A stretch of 51,467 nucleotides of DNA from Bacillota bacterium (GTDB lineage Bacteria; Bacillota; SHA-98; UBA4971): positions 79,984 through 131,450 of the forward strand of contig JAAYXB010000010.1 in assembly GCA_012516125.1 (NCBI GenBank). Reading direction: 5' to 3'. Below, in pieces: positions 23,191 through 32,169 of the stretch (the first letter of the stretch is position 1; each line of letters opens with the position of its first letter). The notes below the pieces were generated by a model. That model was not told the origin of the DNA. It did no database searches and saw only the letters and a list, made by a program, of their open reading frames with translations. Made by a program: the position numbers and the translations under genes.

Positions 23191-23210
23191 ATGATGTCGC
23201 CCCTTGTCAA
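23182..23210 (-). promoter_or_regulatory. Sigma-A promoter of the GntR-ABC operon
   Basis: On the minus strand, TTGACA (23205-23210) is followed after 17 bases by TATACT (23182-23187). The -10 box is part of the palindromic operator, so regulator binding should block RNA polymerase. Transcription would start about 27 bases before the GTG. Confidence 0.8.
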
Positions 23211-23255
23211 GCATGGGGTCAGTAGTGCTCTGGAAGAGTTCACACTCACGTGGGA

Positions 23256-23285
23256 TTGTCGGGAATCGCGCCGCCGTGGTATTAT
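23256..23285 (+). promoter_or_regulatory. Predicted promoter of the Uma2-family gene
   Basis: TTGTCG (23256-23261) and TATTAT (23280-23285) are separated by 18 bases, and the -10 is preceded by TGG, an extended -10 feature. The leader would be about 75 bases. Confidence 0.5.
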
Positions 23286-23368
23286 GTGGCTGGAACAATC
23301 GAAACGAAGCATCCATCGGAAATACGCACGGTGTAGAGACACGCCGTGCTTGAAAGGGTGGACGAAAG

Positions 23369-24022
23369 ATGCGGGCGTCGGCAAGCTGGGATGAGTTCGA
23401 GCAATCCTTGTTGCAGGCGCCCTTGCCGGATGGAAGCGCCTCTGTGCAGGGCGCCGCTCACCAGCCCGTGTTCAGAAAGCGACTCGTGACGTACGCTGAC
23501 TACGCTGCGCTTGACAACGGGAAGCGTTATCAGGTCTTCTCGGGGATGTTGGTGGCCGAACCCGCCCCTACCACATACCACCAGCAAGTCGTGGTGAGGC
23601 TCGTACACCGTTTGAAGTCCTACATCGACCAAGCTCCCGTCGGAGGGTTACTCCTCGTTTCACCGGTGGACGTCATTCTCGACCCGGCGGAGCAGATCGA
23701 GGTCCTCCAGCCGGATATCGTATGGGTCTCCCCCGAGCGCATGGACATCGTCAAGAAGGCGGCCATATTCGGCACGCCCGACCTCGTGGTAGAGGTGCTC
23801 TCACCATCCAACGCCCGCAGGGACCGCCTCGAGAAGGTTGGCCGCTACCGTAGGTTTGGCGTGGCCCACATCTGGGTGCTCGACCCTGAACGCCGCTTGT
23901 TCGAAGAAGAGGTGCGGGCCGAAGAAGGCTACGTGTCGCCGAGGACCTATATGGACTCCGAGATCGTGCAACCAAGGTGCTTCCCAGGGCTTTTGCTCTC
24001 CCTGTCGGAGCTATGGCCGTAA
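23369..24022 (+). CDS. Uma2-family (DUF820) putative restriction-fold endonuclease
   Basis: This 217-residue protein fits the Uma2/DUF820 family, which has a PD-(D/E)XK-type nuclease fold. The conserved acidic residues appear in LQPDIVWVS and DLVVEVLSPSNARRDRLEK, followed by YRRFGVAHIWVLDPERR. The family is very expanded in cyanobacteria and some Firmicutes, and its biological role is unclear. It is a lone plus-strand gene with its own promoter. The first 35 residues before FRKRLVTYADYAAL are a family-specific lead-in or extra. Confidence 0.85.
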   Translation: MRASASWDEFEQSLLQAPLPDGSASVQGAAHQPVFRKRLVTYADYAALDNGKRYQVFSGMLVAEPAPTTYHQQVVVRLVHRLKSYIDQAPVGGLLLVSPVDVILDPAEQIEVLQPDIVWVSPERMDIVKKAAIFGTPDLVVEVLSPSNARRDRLEKVGRYRRFGVAHIWVLDPERRLFEEEVRAEEGYVSPRTYMDSEIVQPRCFPGLLLSLSELWP

Positions 24023-24189
24023 GGATGGTGACAGGGTGCGTCCCTATCGCGATCCCAGGAGCCCGACGCCCTGTATCACAGGCGGGTGCTCGCAGAAAGC
24101 GTGAATGCTCCGCTCCTGCCGAGCGGGGACGCAAACCACGGACGCCCCGCGAACAGGTTACGAACTCGAATCTGCCTTCTCATCGACCT

Positions 24190-25863
24190 CTAGCTGTCAT
24201 CCTCAATAGCCAGGACCCTCATGCCGTACGGTTCGAGCGCAAGTTCGAGCGAGGCGAGGTCTCTGCCGCGGATGCGTGCCGGACAGGGGGACGTCTGGCC
24301 CCTCAAAGCGCGCACGCCATACACGGCATCGGGGTCGACGCCCGCAAGGCTCCCATCGAGCGCGTTCAGTTTCGCATGAACCACGTCGCCTGCGAAGTTT
24401 AGCACCACGAGCACACGGCTGCGCCCATGCTCCCTGAAGTAAGCCAGGACTGCGTCTTCCCTGCTGGCGTCCAGAAAAGTCAGCGACCCGCGTCGTAGAG
24501 CAGGCGTGTCGCGCCTTAAGTGGCAGAGGTCCCTGTACATGGCCCTGATGACAGGGTCCCCAGCCTCCCACCGGATCTTGAACGGGTCGAAGAGCGACGG
24601 CCGCTCCTCTGCGCCTATCTCCTGGCCGTTGTAGATGAGCGGGACGCCGTCAAGGGTGAGGAGAAGCGTTGCCGCAGCCTCGTAGCCCCTGCGGCCCAGA
24701 GCGCGCGTGGCGCGCAGCTGGTCGTGGTTCTCCAGGTACCGCAGCCTCAACGAGCCCACCGGGAATGTGCACCGGTCGTGCTCGATCATATCCCTGACCG
24801 CCTTCGCCGGAAGCTCGCCGGCAAGCACCTGGGCCAGGATCTTGGGAAGCGTCTCCTCGTACGTGACATCGAACGCCACCGCATTGTGGGACGGCTCGTG
24901 CGACTCTGCCAGCAGAAGCACGTCAGGCTTGGCCTCCTTGAGCGCGCGCCTTGCAGCTCTCCAAAAGTCCTCAGGCACCAGCGCCGCCACATCGCACCGG
25001 TAGCCGTCGATGTCGAACTCTTCGACGTAGTAGCGCATCACGCGAATCATGTACTCACGGAGGTCGGCACTTGAGTAATCGAACGCCACCACGTCGTCCC
25101 ACCCGAACCCGGCACACTGGATATTCCCGCACGCATCTCTCCGGTACCATTCGGGGTGCGCCACCGTCAGGGGACAATCGTGCGCGCTATGATTGGCGAC
25201 AAAGTCCATGATGACGCGCAGGCCGTGATCGCGGGCCACCTGCACCAGTCGCCGCAGGTCATCGGCCGTCCCCAGATCAGGATGTATGCTGAGGTAATCG
25301 TAGATCGCATAGGGGCTGCCCAGGCTTCCTTTCCGCCCGCGCCTGCCGATATCATGGATGGGCATGAGCCAGATGCACGTGGCGCCCAGGTCCGCGATCT
25401 CGGGGATTCGCCGCGTCACGCCCTCGAGGGTCCCCTTCTCGCTGAAGACGCGCGGAAACACCTCGTATATCACGGCGTCCCGGACCCAGTCGGGACTCAC
25501 AACCGCCCTCAACCTGCCGAAGCCGCACGCTTCCCTCTGCGGCGCAGGCGTGTGGACCTCGCCGTCCGCCGCGACCTCCACCACGGAGTTCACCGTGCCG
25601 TGCTCGTTCAGTATCATACACGGATTATGCGGATCGCGAGTCCACTCTCCATCAACGACGAACTTGTACTCGTGCGCACCCTCTCCCAAAGGGACCACGA
25701 TCTCCCACACTCCACAGGGATGCCTGTGCATCTCGCAATCCGCCGCGCGCCAGTTGTTGAACTCGCCCGCGATGTACGCCCGCGAGGCGCGCGGGTTGAA
25801 GTAACGGAACTTGACCCCACGGCTTGCGCGCGCGGGGCCCAGCTCTCCAACAACCTCGCCCAA
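24190..25863 (-). CDS. GH13 alpha-amylase-family glycosidase with N-terminal CBM48
   Basis: This 557-residue enzyme has an N-terminal starch/glycogen-binding CBM48-like domain (about 15-100, YIAGEFNNWRAA) and a GH13 barrel. Catalytic residues are visible: nucleophile Asp in DGYRCDVAALVP, acid/base Glu in LLAESHEP and third Asp in LENHDQ. The FVANHSAHD segment is the usual region I. It should hydrolyse or rearrange alpha-glucans; the neopullulanase/maltogenic group is likely. No signal peptide is seen, so it is probably cytoplasmic. I choose TTG at 25863: GGGAGGAGG lies seven bases upstream and a promoter lies at 25927-25956, inside the longer frame to 26031. Confidence 0.88.
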   Translation of the reverse strand: MGEVVGELGPARASRGVKFRYFNPRASRAYIAGEFNNWRAADCEMHRHPCGVWEIVVPLGEGAHEYKFVVDGEWTRDPHNPCMILNEHGTVNSVVEVAADGEVHTPAPQREACGFGRLRAVVSPDWVRDAVIYEVFPRVFSEKGTLEGVTRRIPEIADLGATCIWLMPIHDIGRRGRKGSLGSPYAIYDYLSIHPDLGTADDLRRLVQVARDHGLRVIMDFVANHSAHDCPLTVAHPEWYRRDACGNIQCAGFGWDDVVAFDYSSADLREYMIRVMRYYVEEFDIDGYRCDVAALVPEDFWRAARRALKEAKPDVLLLAESHEPSHNAVAFDVTYEETLPKILAQVLAGELPAKAVRDMIEHDRCTFPVGSLRLRYLENHDQLRATRALGRRGYEAAATLLLTLDGVPLIYNGQEIGAEERPSLFDPFKIRWEAGDPVIRAMYRDLCHLRRDTPALRRGSLTFLDASREDAVLAYFREHGRSRVLVVLNFAGDVVHAKLNALDGSLAGVDPDAVYGVRALRGQTSPCPARIRGRDLASLELALEPYGMRVLAIEDDS

Positions 25864-25926
25864 CCTTCTGCCTCCTCCCGCCACACGGACCGGAGCGTCA
25901 AGGCATAGCCCGCATCCGGCAGCTCC

Positions 25927-25956
25927 ATTATAGCGGCGCGTTCGAAGGATGGGCAA
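25927..25956 (-). promoter_or_regulatory. Predicted promoter of the GH13 gene
   Basis: On the minus strand, TTGCCC (25951-25956) precedes TATAAT (25927-25932) by 18 bases. The leader to the TTG start is about 55 bases. Its position argues against the far-upstream ATG as the start. Confidence 0.6.
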
Positions 25957-26103
25957 AAGAACTTTCTTCCTCAGCTTCCGAAGAGGCGGGACCACCGCCG
26001 TCCCACAGGGCCGCGACGAGGCCTCCGCCATACCGTTCCCGGGCCCGAAGCGATAAGCCGTCGCCGGAAGACCGTCGTCTCAGATGAGTCAGATGGGCGT
26101 CAA

Positions 26104-26135
26104 GCGGGCGACAGACCACGCCGCCTGTCGCCCGC
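26104..26135 (-). terminator. Probable terminator of the amidase gene
   Basis: A perfect 11-bp stem, GCGGGCGACAG (26104-26114) with CTGTCGCCCGC (26125-26135), has a ten-base loop. On the minus strand it lies 50 bases after the amidase stop, but only TTGACG follows, so it is weak as a U-tract terminator. A direct repeat of AAGCGTTTCAG (about 26148 and 26164) lies between the stem and the gene. Confidence 0.5.
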
Positions 26136-26184
26136 AACATTTCGGGAAGCGTTTCAGATCGGAAAGCGTTTCAGGACAGGACCC

Positions 26185-26844
26185 TCAAGGCGCCACGCCG
26201 AAATGATCGGTGATGCCGAGGTAGATGTAGTAGCCCTCGCGCCAGGTGTAGCCCATGTCCTTGAGCCGTGCCTCCTGGTAGGGATTGCTGATGTAGGACG
26301 CCTCCGTGAGGATCGCAGGCATCCACGTGTTTCGCAGGACGTAGAAGTTTGCGGTGTGCACTCCGCCGTCGGGGAGCCCGAGGCCCGCCACGAGCTTTCG
26401 GTGGACCTTGTTGCGAAGGTCGAGCGCGGTCCAGCCTGCATATGTGTATGCATAGGTCTCAGTCGCGTTGTAGCTCCGGTTGTATGAGGCGTTGTGGTGG
26501 ATGGAGATGAACCTGTCGGCGCCCCAGTAGTTTGCCGCTGCGGTCCTCTCGCCGAGGCTCACATCAACGTCGCCCGTGCGTGACATCTTCACGGTGGCGC
26601 CGCCGTACTCGACGAGGCAGTTCCGTAAGACCGTAGCCACCCGGAGGTTCACGTCGGCCTCACGTAACCCAGACGGGCCGATGGCGCCCGGCTCAGGCCC
26701 GCCGTGGCCGGGGTCGATGAAGATTCTGACTCCCTGCAGCCCCCCGCGCGCGAGTGCCGCGGGCGATGCGGCCGCCACGGCGGTCGCCATAGCCGCACAC
26801 AAAACCAGCGCTCTCATCATGCTCTTCATGCTCGTCTTTCTCAC
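26185..26844 (-). CDS. N-acetylmuramoyl-L-alanine amidase (Amidase_3), secreted
   Basis: This 219-residue protein has an N-terminal signal peptide (hydrophobic ALVLCAAMATAVAAA, cleavage likely after ALA near residue 32), then a zinc amidase domain. Zinc ligands appear in DPGHGGPEPGAIG, Glu in LREADVN and His in SIHHNASYN; the catalytic Glu is in AILTEASYISNP. It cleaves the amide bond between muramic acid and the stem peptide. There is no cell-wall binding repeat. The start is GTG at 26844, or the ATG five codons later. A putative porin gene lies just upstream on the same strand and may be cotranscribed. Confidence 0.92.
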   Translation of the reverse strand: MRKTSMKSMMRALVLCAAMATAVAAASPAALARGGLQGVRIFIDPGHGGPEPGAIGPSGLREADVNLRVATVLRNCLVEYGGATVKMSRTGDVDVSLGERTAAANYWGADRFISIHHNASYNRSYNATETYAYTYAGWTALDLRNKVHRKLVAGLGLPDGGVHTANFYVLRNTWMPAILTEASYISNPYQEARLKDMGYTWREGYYIYLGITDHFGVAP

Positions 26845-26978
26845 TTGTCTTTTCGCCCCTCTCTATCCCTGTCCTTCTTCTCCGTCCTTGTTCTTCCTTC
26901 GCGTTCTCCGTTCGCCTTCTCCCTTCGCCGAGTGAGCTCCGTCGGCCGACCTCCGGCGTCTAGGTGCCGCGAACAGCT

Positions 26979-28553
26979 TCAGAAGCTAACCGCCAGGCCT
27001 GCCGTAAGTCTCCCGTAGCTTCTGCCGCCCTCCATCCACCAATGGTCGTACGCTGCGCGAGCGCTTGTGTTGGGGCCGAGCTCCTTCGTCACCTGCACGG
27101 ACGCGGTCAGCGTGGGCGTGATTTCGGCCTGGGCGAGGCTGTGATCCTGCTCTTCTCCTCCCGCCGCTCCGCCGTGCGCCGCTGCCTCGTCCACAAATCG
27201 CAGCCACGTGGCGCGGATGTTCACCTCCGTGTCCCCGGAGATTCGCCTGTCGTAGCCTGCCGCCAGCCCCTCGGTGTTCTGGTCGAAGGGAATCCCCTGC
27301 CCGCCGGACCGCGAGGCGACGCTCGAGTAGTAGGGCGCGAACCCCCGCGCGATCCTGCCGTATGAGAGAGTCAGCCTGTGGACGGGAGTGTTAAGGGGCT
27401 CGACCTTCACGACGACCGCCGGCACCCATCCGTCGGTGCGGAACTCGGGATACAGTGTGGAACTCGACCTGAAAAACGCGACCTCAGCCGCGATGCTGCG
27501 TCCCAGCACGCTCGCGGAAACGTCCAGGGAGTGACCAGACTCATCCCCGAGGCCGCTTGCGAGGTAGTTCCAGGCTACAGCCGCGTGCTTCCATGGCTTC
27601 TCAACCCTCAAGGCGAAAAGGTCGTCAGCCCGCGTAACAAACGAGCTGTTATAGTAGTAGCCTGAGCTCAGCCTGGCCCAGATACCGGTGAGGCCCAACC
27701 CGCGCATGGTCGCGTCAGCGTACACCCCCTCGGGCGCCTCCAGGTCGGTCCTGCCAAGGAGCCCGATGGGGCCGAGGGAGAATCTGCGCTTTCCAGCAGA
27801 CACCTGAAAGCCCTTCCCCGAGTATCGGGCCCAGGCCTCGTCTATCAGGAGCGGGCGCGCCACTGCCGGCATCCAGGGGCTTGCATCGCTCGGGCTGCCG
27901 ACCCCCCAGAACCCCTGGATGGAAAGGCGCGTGAACGCCTGGATGGTGTCGCCGAACCTCGCGTCAACCATGAGGTCGAGGTCCTGCCTGATGCCGGGGA
28001 GCGTGACGCCGGATGGCCTCGGCGGCAAGAAGCTTTCGCCGGACCCGCCCGATGCAGAGTCGTCGCCTTGCGGCGCGCTGCCGTCGTCGCTTGTCGCGCC
28101 GGGGGCGGCACCGCCCGTCCCATCAGCAGGATCAGCCGCAGCGGGATCCTCCGGTCCAGCGGGAATGTCCCCGAGGAACATCTCAGCGGTTATGCCCAGC
28201 GTGCCTCCGATGTAGAGGAGCGGGCTCCCCTCGCCGCGCACAACCACGCGGCCGGGGGTCGCCTTTAACCCCTCATAGCGCGCGCCTCCGGCGGCGCCCG
28301 CGCCCGCCGCGCCTGGCGGCGCCGTGACCCCCAGCCCAAGCACGCACGCGGCCACGAAGGCCACGACCTTCTCGGCAAACTGTGCGCGCGGCAGCAGTAC
28401 CCTTGGCGCGCGTGGCAGCGGCGCCCTTGACGCGCGTGCCAGTAGCGTCCTTGACGGCAACCGGAGCCCCCAGTCGGCGCGGTCCCTGCACCTGCAAACC
28501 TGTCCTTTCCCTCCGTGGAACCGCAGTCTGCCTGGTTTCGCTTTCAGCCTCAT
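26979..28553 (-). CDS. Putative outer-membrane beta-barrel protein (porin-like)
   Basis: This protein, up to 524 residues, has a hydrophobic export segment (VVAFVAACVLGLGVTAPPGAAGA, near residues 65-87) and a long C-terminal part with alternating short beta strands that ends in GRLTAGLAVSF. A terminal phenylalanine is the classic outer-membrane barrel insertion signal. An acidic low-complexity stretch lies near residues 130-170. The first 60 residues are Arg/Pro-rich repeats and probably not translated; the true start is uncertain, as no ribosome binding site marks ATG 28553. The family is not recognised. Confidence 0.65.
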   Translation of the reverse strand: MRLKAKPGRLRFHGGKGQVCRCRDRADWGLRLPSRTLLARASRAPLPRAPRVLLPRAQFAEKVVAFVAACVLGLGVTAPPGAAGAGAAGGARYEGLKATPGRVVVRGEGSPLLYIGGTLGITAEMFLGDIPAGPEDPAAADPADGTGGAAPGATSDDGSAPQGDDSASGGSGESFLPPRPSGVTLPGIRQDLDLMVDARFGDTIQAFTRLSIQGFWGVGSPSDASPWMPAVARPLLIDEAWARYSGKGFQVSAGKRRFSLGPIGLLGRTDLEAPEGVYADATMRGLGLTGIWARLSSGYYYNSSFVTRADDLFALRVEKPWKHAAVAWNYLASGLGDESGHSLDVSASVLGRSIAAEVAFFRSSSTLYPEFRTDGWVPAVVVKVEPLNTPVHRLTLSYGRIARGFAPYYSSVASRSGGQGIPFDQNTEGLAAGYDRRISGDTEVNIRATWLRFVDEAAAHGGAAGGEEQDHSLAQAEITPTLTASVQVTKELGPNTSARAAYDHWWMEGGRSYGRLTAGLAVSF

Positions 28554-28874
28554 GATGGCACAACCATCCTTTTCCCTCGTATGATGCGTTCGCCTTCCGA
28601 TCCTGCGCCGGCGTGAGGCCGCGCAGTCCCGGAAGGCGCTTGTCCATTGCGTATTTCGCTACGTGCCTCTCAATATCCTGCTAGACGTGGACTTTGGCAT
28701 TCAGGAAATGACAGGAAAGGCGCCCGGGCGCGGGCTCCAGGAGGCAAGGCGCGCGTCAGAGAGCGCAGAAGTTCATAACATGGACCCGCGCCGGGCAGAA
28801 TAGAACGGAAACAGCCGCTCGGGCCGTAGAATGGGCCAGTGCCGGAGCCCGCTCGCCAAAGGAGGGTTCATCAC
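28554..28874. other. Intergenic region without a recognised gene
   Basis: The region separates the divergent porin-like and DUF1540 genes. The only clear signal is the ribosome binding site AAAGGAGGG (about 28858-28866) for the DUF1540 gene. No convincing promoter or hairpin was found. Confidence 0.5.
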
Positions 28875-29120
28875 GTGGACAACAGGATAATGTGTAGCGT
28901 GAGCAACTGTCACTATTGGAAAAACGGAAACGTCTGTGGCGCGTCGCAGATCATGGTCACTTCTGACCAGCTCGCCCAGGAGAAACCCGATAGTTTCGAT
29001 GCGCCGCAGGCATCGACGGCGCCCCCCACCCCCGCAGGACGCTGTGAGGAGACTTGTTGCAAGACATTCGTCCAGAAGGGCTCGGACCAGACGCACGCTG
29101 ATAACGTGCAGCGCATGTGA
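28875..29120 (+). CDS. DUF1540 domain small cysteine-rich protein
   Basis: This 81-residue protein has the DUF1540 pattern near its start (IMCSVSNCHYWKNGNVCGAS) and a further cysteine group (CEETCCKTF) near residue 60. DUF1540 proteins are short, probably metal-binding, and common in Firmicutes, with unknown role. GTG at 28875 is chosen because GGAGGG lies eight bases upstream; upstream in-frame codons lack a site. It stands alone on the plus strand. Confidence 0.8.
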   Translation: MDNRIMCSVSNCHYWKNGNVCGASQIMVTSDQLAQEKPDSFDAPQASTAPPTPAGRCEETCCKTFVQKGSDQTHADNVQRM

Positions 29121-29190
29121 GTGAGCAGCCAGAGCCGCTCACAACCACAGCCGCCGGGGTTCCCACACCCCTCTCGCGCCCGCGCCACGG

Positions 29191-29219
29191 CGGGCGGGCG
29201 AGGCGAGGCGAGGCGAGGT
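29191..29219. repeat. Short tandem GGCGA repeat
   Basis: The 5-bp unit GGCGA is repeated about five times, following the DUF1540 gene. It is non-coding and probably a simple-sequence tract. The remaining space up to the tRNA shows no gene. Confidence 0.7.
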
Positions 29220-29360
29220 GGACCACCCCGCCGGCACCGGTACATCCCCCGCATGGAGCATGACCCCGATGCTGATACGGTCGCTGCGCGCCGTAGTCCC
29301 CGGCGCTGTGTCCAGAATTGGCATCTCGCCCGTGGCTGCGAGATTCGTGCGCTCAAATGA

Positions 29361-29446
29361 TGGTGCCCGGGACGAGACTTGAACTCGTACGGGGGTTACC
29401 CACACGCCCCTCAAACGTGCGCGTCTGCCATTTCCGCCACCCGGGC
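29361..29446 (-). tRNA. tRNA-Leu (anticodon GAG)
   Basis: On the minus strand the acceptor arms GCCCGGG and CCCGGGC pair, the discriminator is A and CCA is encoded (29361-29363). The anticodon loop TTGAGGG, closed by CACGT/GCGTG, gives anticodon GAG, which reads CUC/CUU leucine codons. A long variable arm (GGGTAACCCC) fits class II tRNA-Leu, and the T arm is ACGAG-TTCAAGT-CTCGT. The gene ends with a weak 7-bp stem ATCTCGC/GCGAGAT about 20-40 bases downstream. Confidence 0.97.
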
Positions 29447-29765
29447 ACAAACCTTAAGCGTATTGAACTGTCTACGTCAACGATTATAAGGCGTTAAAGC
29501 CGACATGTCAACAACAAGATCCTCTGGCAAGCTGGAAGAGCCGCGCCGGCCTGCGGGCAGCCCGTTAGGCAGGCCCACGGATGACCCATACGAAGCGGGA
29601 GAGAGTGTGCCCGCTCGTCCCCGGCGGGCCCGCTGTCACTGCCGGATTGCAGGCGAGCCCGCGAGACCCTCACATGGTGAAGCCGCCCACCACTCCTGAC
29701 CGGGCTTGCCTGGCCTTCGTCCCCCGGCGCTCCAGCGCGGCACTCCTTGGCCCTTCAGCGCACCA
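29447..29765. other. Region between tRNA-Leu(GAG) and oppF
   Basis: Apart from the tRNA promoter at 29483-29511, I see no supported gene or regulatory element in this interval. Confidence 0.5.
29483..29511 (-). promoter_or_regulatory. Consensus promoter of tRNA-Leu(GAG)
   Basis: On the minus strand, TTGACA (29506-29511) and TATAAT (29483-29488) are both perfect and 17 bases apart. The start site would lie about 30 bases before the mature tRNA. Confidence 0.85.
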
Positions 29766-30767
29766 TCAGTGCACCATCGCTTTCCTGTTCCCCAGGGACT
29801 TTCTGAAGTGGCACGCGACGAAATGGTTGTCGCCGATATCGACGAACTCCGGGTCCTCTCTCGAACAGATGTCCTGCGCGTACCTGCACCTCGTGTGGAA
29901 CCTGCACCCACTCGGCGGGTTTATCGGGCTTGGCACGTCTCCCTCCAGGATGATGCGCTGCTTCTTCCTGGTCGGGTCCGGTATCGGCACCGCCGAGAGA
30001 AGCGCCTCAGTGTATGGGTGTTGCGGGTTGTTGTATAGCTCGTGCTTTGCCGCAAGCTCCACTATCTTGCCAAGATACATCACGGCGACCCTGTCGGATA
30101 TGTGCTTCACCACGCTCAGGTCGTGAGCGATGAAAAGATATGTGAGCCCGAACTCCTTCTGGAGGTCTTGCAGGAGGTTGATGACCTGCGCCTGGATGGA
30201 CACATCGAGGGCCGACACAGGCTCGTCGCAGATGATGAGCTTCGGATTCACCGCAAGCGCCCGCGCGACACCGATCCTCTGCCGCTGCCCGCCGGAAAAC
30301 TCGTGCGGATACCTCCTCGCGTGAAGCGGCGAGAGACCCACGACCTCGAGAAGCTCGCGCACTCTCTTGTCTTTCTCCTTGCCCCGCGCTATCCTGTGGA
30401 TCTCCATGGGCTCCCCGATGATGTCACCCACGGTCATCCTGGGGTTCAAGGACGCATAAGGGTCCTGGAAGATTATCTGCATGTCCTTGCGAAGCTCGCG
30501 CATCTCCTCGCGCCCAAGCTTGAGGATGTTCTTGCCCTCGAAGATTATCTCGCCAGACGTGGCCTCGATGAGCCTCAGGATGAGCCTCCCGGTCGTTGAT
30601 TTGCCGCAGCCGCTTTCTCCCACAAGCCCCAGGGTCTCGCCTCGGTTTATGTGAAAACTCACGCCGTCAACGGCCTTTACCGCGCCGACTCTCCTGGAGA
30701 TGACTATGCCTTTCGTTATCGGGAAGTGTTTCACCAGGTCTTTTACCTCAAGAAGCACCTCTGCCAT
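29766..30767 (-). CDS. oppF: Oligopeptide ABC transporter ATPase (OppF type)
   Basis: This 333-residue ATPase has Walker [17 protein letters not shown], the Q-loop in [14 protein letters not shown], the signature [16 protein letters not shown] and Walker [15 protein letters not shown]. The C-terminal oligopeptide-transporter extension with [14 protein letters not shown] is typical of OppD/OppF/DppF proteins. ATG at 30767 follows AGGAG. It lies 37 bp after oppD in the same direction. No peptide-binding protein or permease genes are nearby, so the pair must serve permeases encoded elsewhere. Confidence 0.93.
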   Translation of the reverse strand: MAEVLLEVKDLVKHFPITKGIVISRRVGAVKAVDGVSFHINRGETLGLVGESGCGKSTTGRLILRLIEATSGEIIFEGKNILKLGREEMRELRKDMQIIFQDPYASLNPRMTVGDIIGEPMEIHRIARGKEKDKRVRELLEVVGLSPLHARRYPHEFSGGQRQRIGVARALAVNPKLIICDEPVSALDVSIQAQVINLLQDLQKEFGLTYLFIAHDLSVVKHISDRVAVMYLGKIVELAAKHELYNNPQHPYTEALLSAVPIPDPTRKKQRIILEGDVPSPINPPSGCRFHTRCRYAQDICSREDPEFVDIGDNHFVACHFRKSLGNRKAMVH

Positions 30768-30804
30768 GACGCTCTCCTGCCTCCTCGAGTCCTCAGGTTC
30801 TCGA

Positions 30805-31788
30805 CTAGTTCTTGTGGTAGCCGAGGAACTTCCAACACCTGACCTGGTGACCGTCCTCGACGTCAACGAGTTCGGGCTCCTCTTCCTTGCAGATGTCCCG
30901 CACGAAGCTGCACCTCGGGTGGAACCTGCACCCCGTGGGCATGTCGAACGGGTTCGGGACGACGCCCTCTATGACCTGCAGCCGCTCGCGATCCTCGTTC
31001 ACTTTGGGAATGGACCCGAGAAGCCCCAGTGTGTACGGATGCTCGGGTTTCTTGAAGATGCTCACCACATCGGCGCTCTCCACGATCTTCCCGGCATACA
31101 TGACGACGACTTTGTTCACAGTCTCCGCGATAACCCCGAGGTCGTGCGTGATGAGCATGATCGCGGTCCCCAGGTCCTCCTTGAGCTTGAGCATGAGGTC
31201 GAGGATCTGCGCCTGGATGGTCACGTCAAGCGCGGTGGTGGGCTCGTCCGCGATGAGGAGTTTCGGGTTGCACGACAGCGCCATGGCGATCATGACCCTC
31301 TGCCTCATCCCGCCGCTCATCTGGTGCGGATACTCGTCAACCCGCTTCTCGGCGGACGGAATGCCCACCAGCTTCAGCATCTCGATAGTCTTCTTGCGGG
31401 CTTCCCTCTTCCCCACCTTCTGGTGGAGCATGATCGCCTCCATGATCTGGTCGCCAATGGTGAATACCGGGTTGAGGCTGGTCATGGGCTCCTGGAATAT
31501 CATGGAGATCTCGTTGCCACGGATGTGCCTCATCTCGGCCTCGCTCTTTTCGAGGATGTTTTCCCCCTCGAAGATTATCTCGCCGCCGACGACCTTGCCA
31601 GGCGGGTTGGGAATGAGCCGCATCACCGAGAGAGACGTGACGCTCTTGCCACACCCGCTCTCTCCCACGATGCCGATGGTCTCTCCCTTGTCCACCGAGA
31701 ACGAGACCCCGTCCACGGCCGGCACGACCCCATCTTCAGTGTAGAAGTATGTCTTGAGGTCCCTTACCTCCAAAAGCGTCTCGCCCAT
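30805..31788 (-). CDS. oppD: Oligopeptide ABC transporter ATPase (OppD type)
   Basis: This 327-residue ATPase starts [20 protein letters not shown], with Walker [18 protein letters not shown], signature [16 protein letters not shown] and Walker [15 protein letters not shown]. The cysteine-containing C-terminal domain ([14 protein letters not shown]) is typical of peptide or nickel importers. It is the first gene of a two-gene oppD-oppF unit. Membrane partners are absent from the flanking 10 kb on either side. Confidence 0.93.
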   Translation of the reverse strand: MGETLLEVRDLKTYFYTEDGVVPAVDGVSFSVDKGETIGIVGESGCGKSVTSLSVMRLIPNPPGKVVGGEIIFEGENILEKSEAEMRHIRGNEISMIFQEPMTSLNPVFTIGDQIMEAIMLHQKVGKREARKKTIEMLKLVGIPSAEKRVDEYPHQMSGGMRQRVMIAMALSCNPKLLIADEPTTALDVTIQAQILDLMLKLKEDLGTAIMLITHDLGVIAETVNKVVVMYAGKIVESADVVSIFKKPEHPYTLGLLGSIPKVNEDRERLQVIEGVVPNPFDMPTGCRFHPRCSFVRDICKEEEPELVDVEDGHQVRCWKFLGYHKN

Positions 31789-32169
31789 CGCCCAGCAACT
31801 CCTCCCTACGCGCTACGCTTCTCCTACTCTTCCGACATACATTCTAGGCTAAGGCCTGATTTCCTGCTTTGAAGCAACCCCGGCCTGCCCAACGCACCTC
31901 CGCGTGGAACTCCACAACTGCATGCCCCGCTTGCTCCGCACGCTTCGCCAGGTCCGTGCTCTCAAACATCTCAAACCGCTCCGACCTCGGATATACTTCG
32001 GCGGCTCACCAAGCTCGGCAAGTCCAGGCTGCCAAAACGCCCAAATCGCTGCTCGCCAGCCACAGCAGCACCGGCCCTGCGGCGCCCCGGTAGTACCCCT
32101 GCAGCGTCCACACAGCGACCATGCGGCGCCCACGTAGCGCCCACGCACCCTCCCCGAGGTGTCCCGGGC
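31789..32169. other. Intergenic region between pncB and oppD with no recognised feature
   Basis: Open frames here show no family resemblance or ribosome binding site. I see no strong promoter, hairpin or repeat-element copy. Confidence 0.5.

Noticed and set aside
26032-26184. Start of the GH13 gene at ATG 26031 or further upstream
   Set aside because: A promoter with TATAAT lies at 25927-25956 and the strong ribosome binding site precedes TTG 25863.
29505-30126. Plus-strand frames over the oppF 3' end
   Set aside because: They are shadows of the opposite-strand ATPase gene without independent support.
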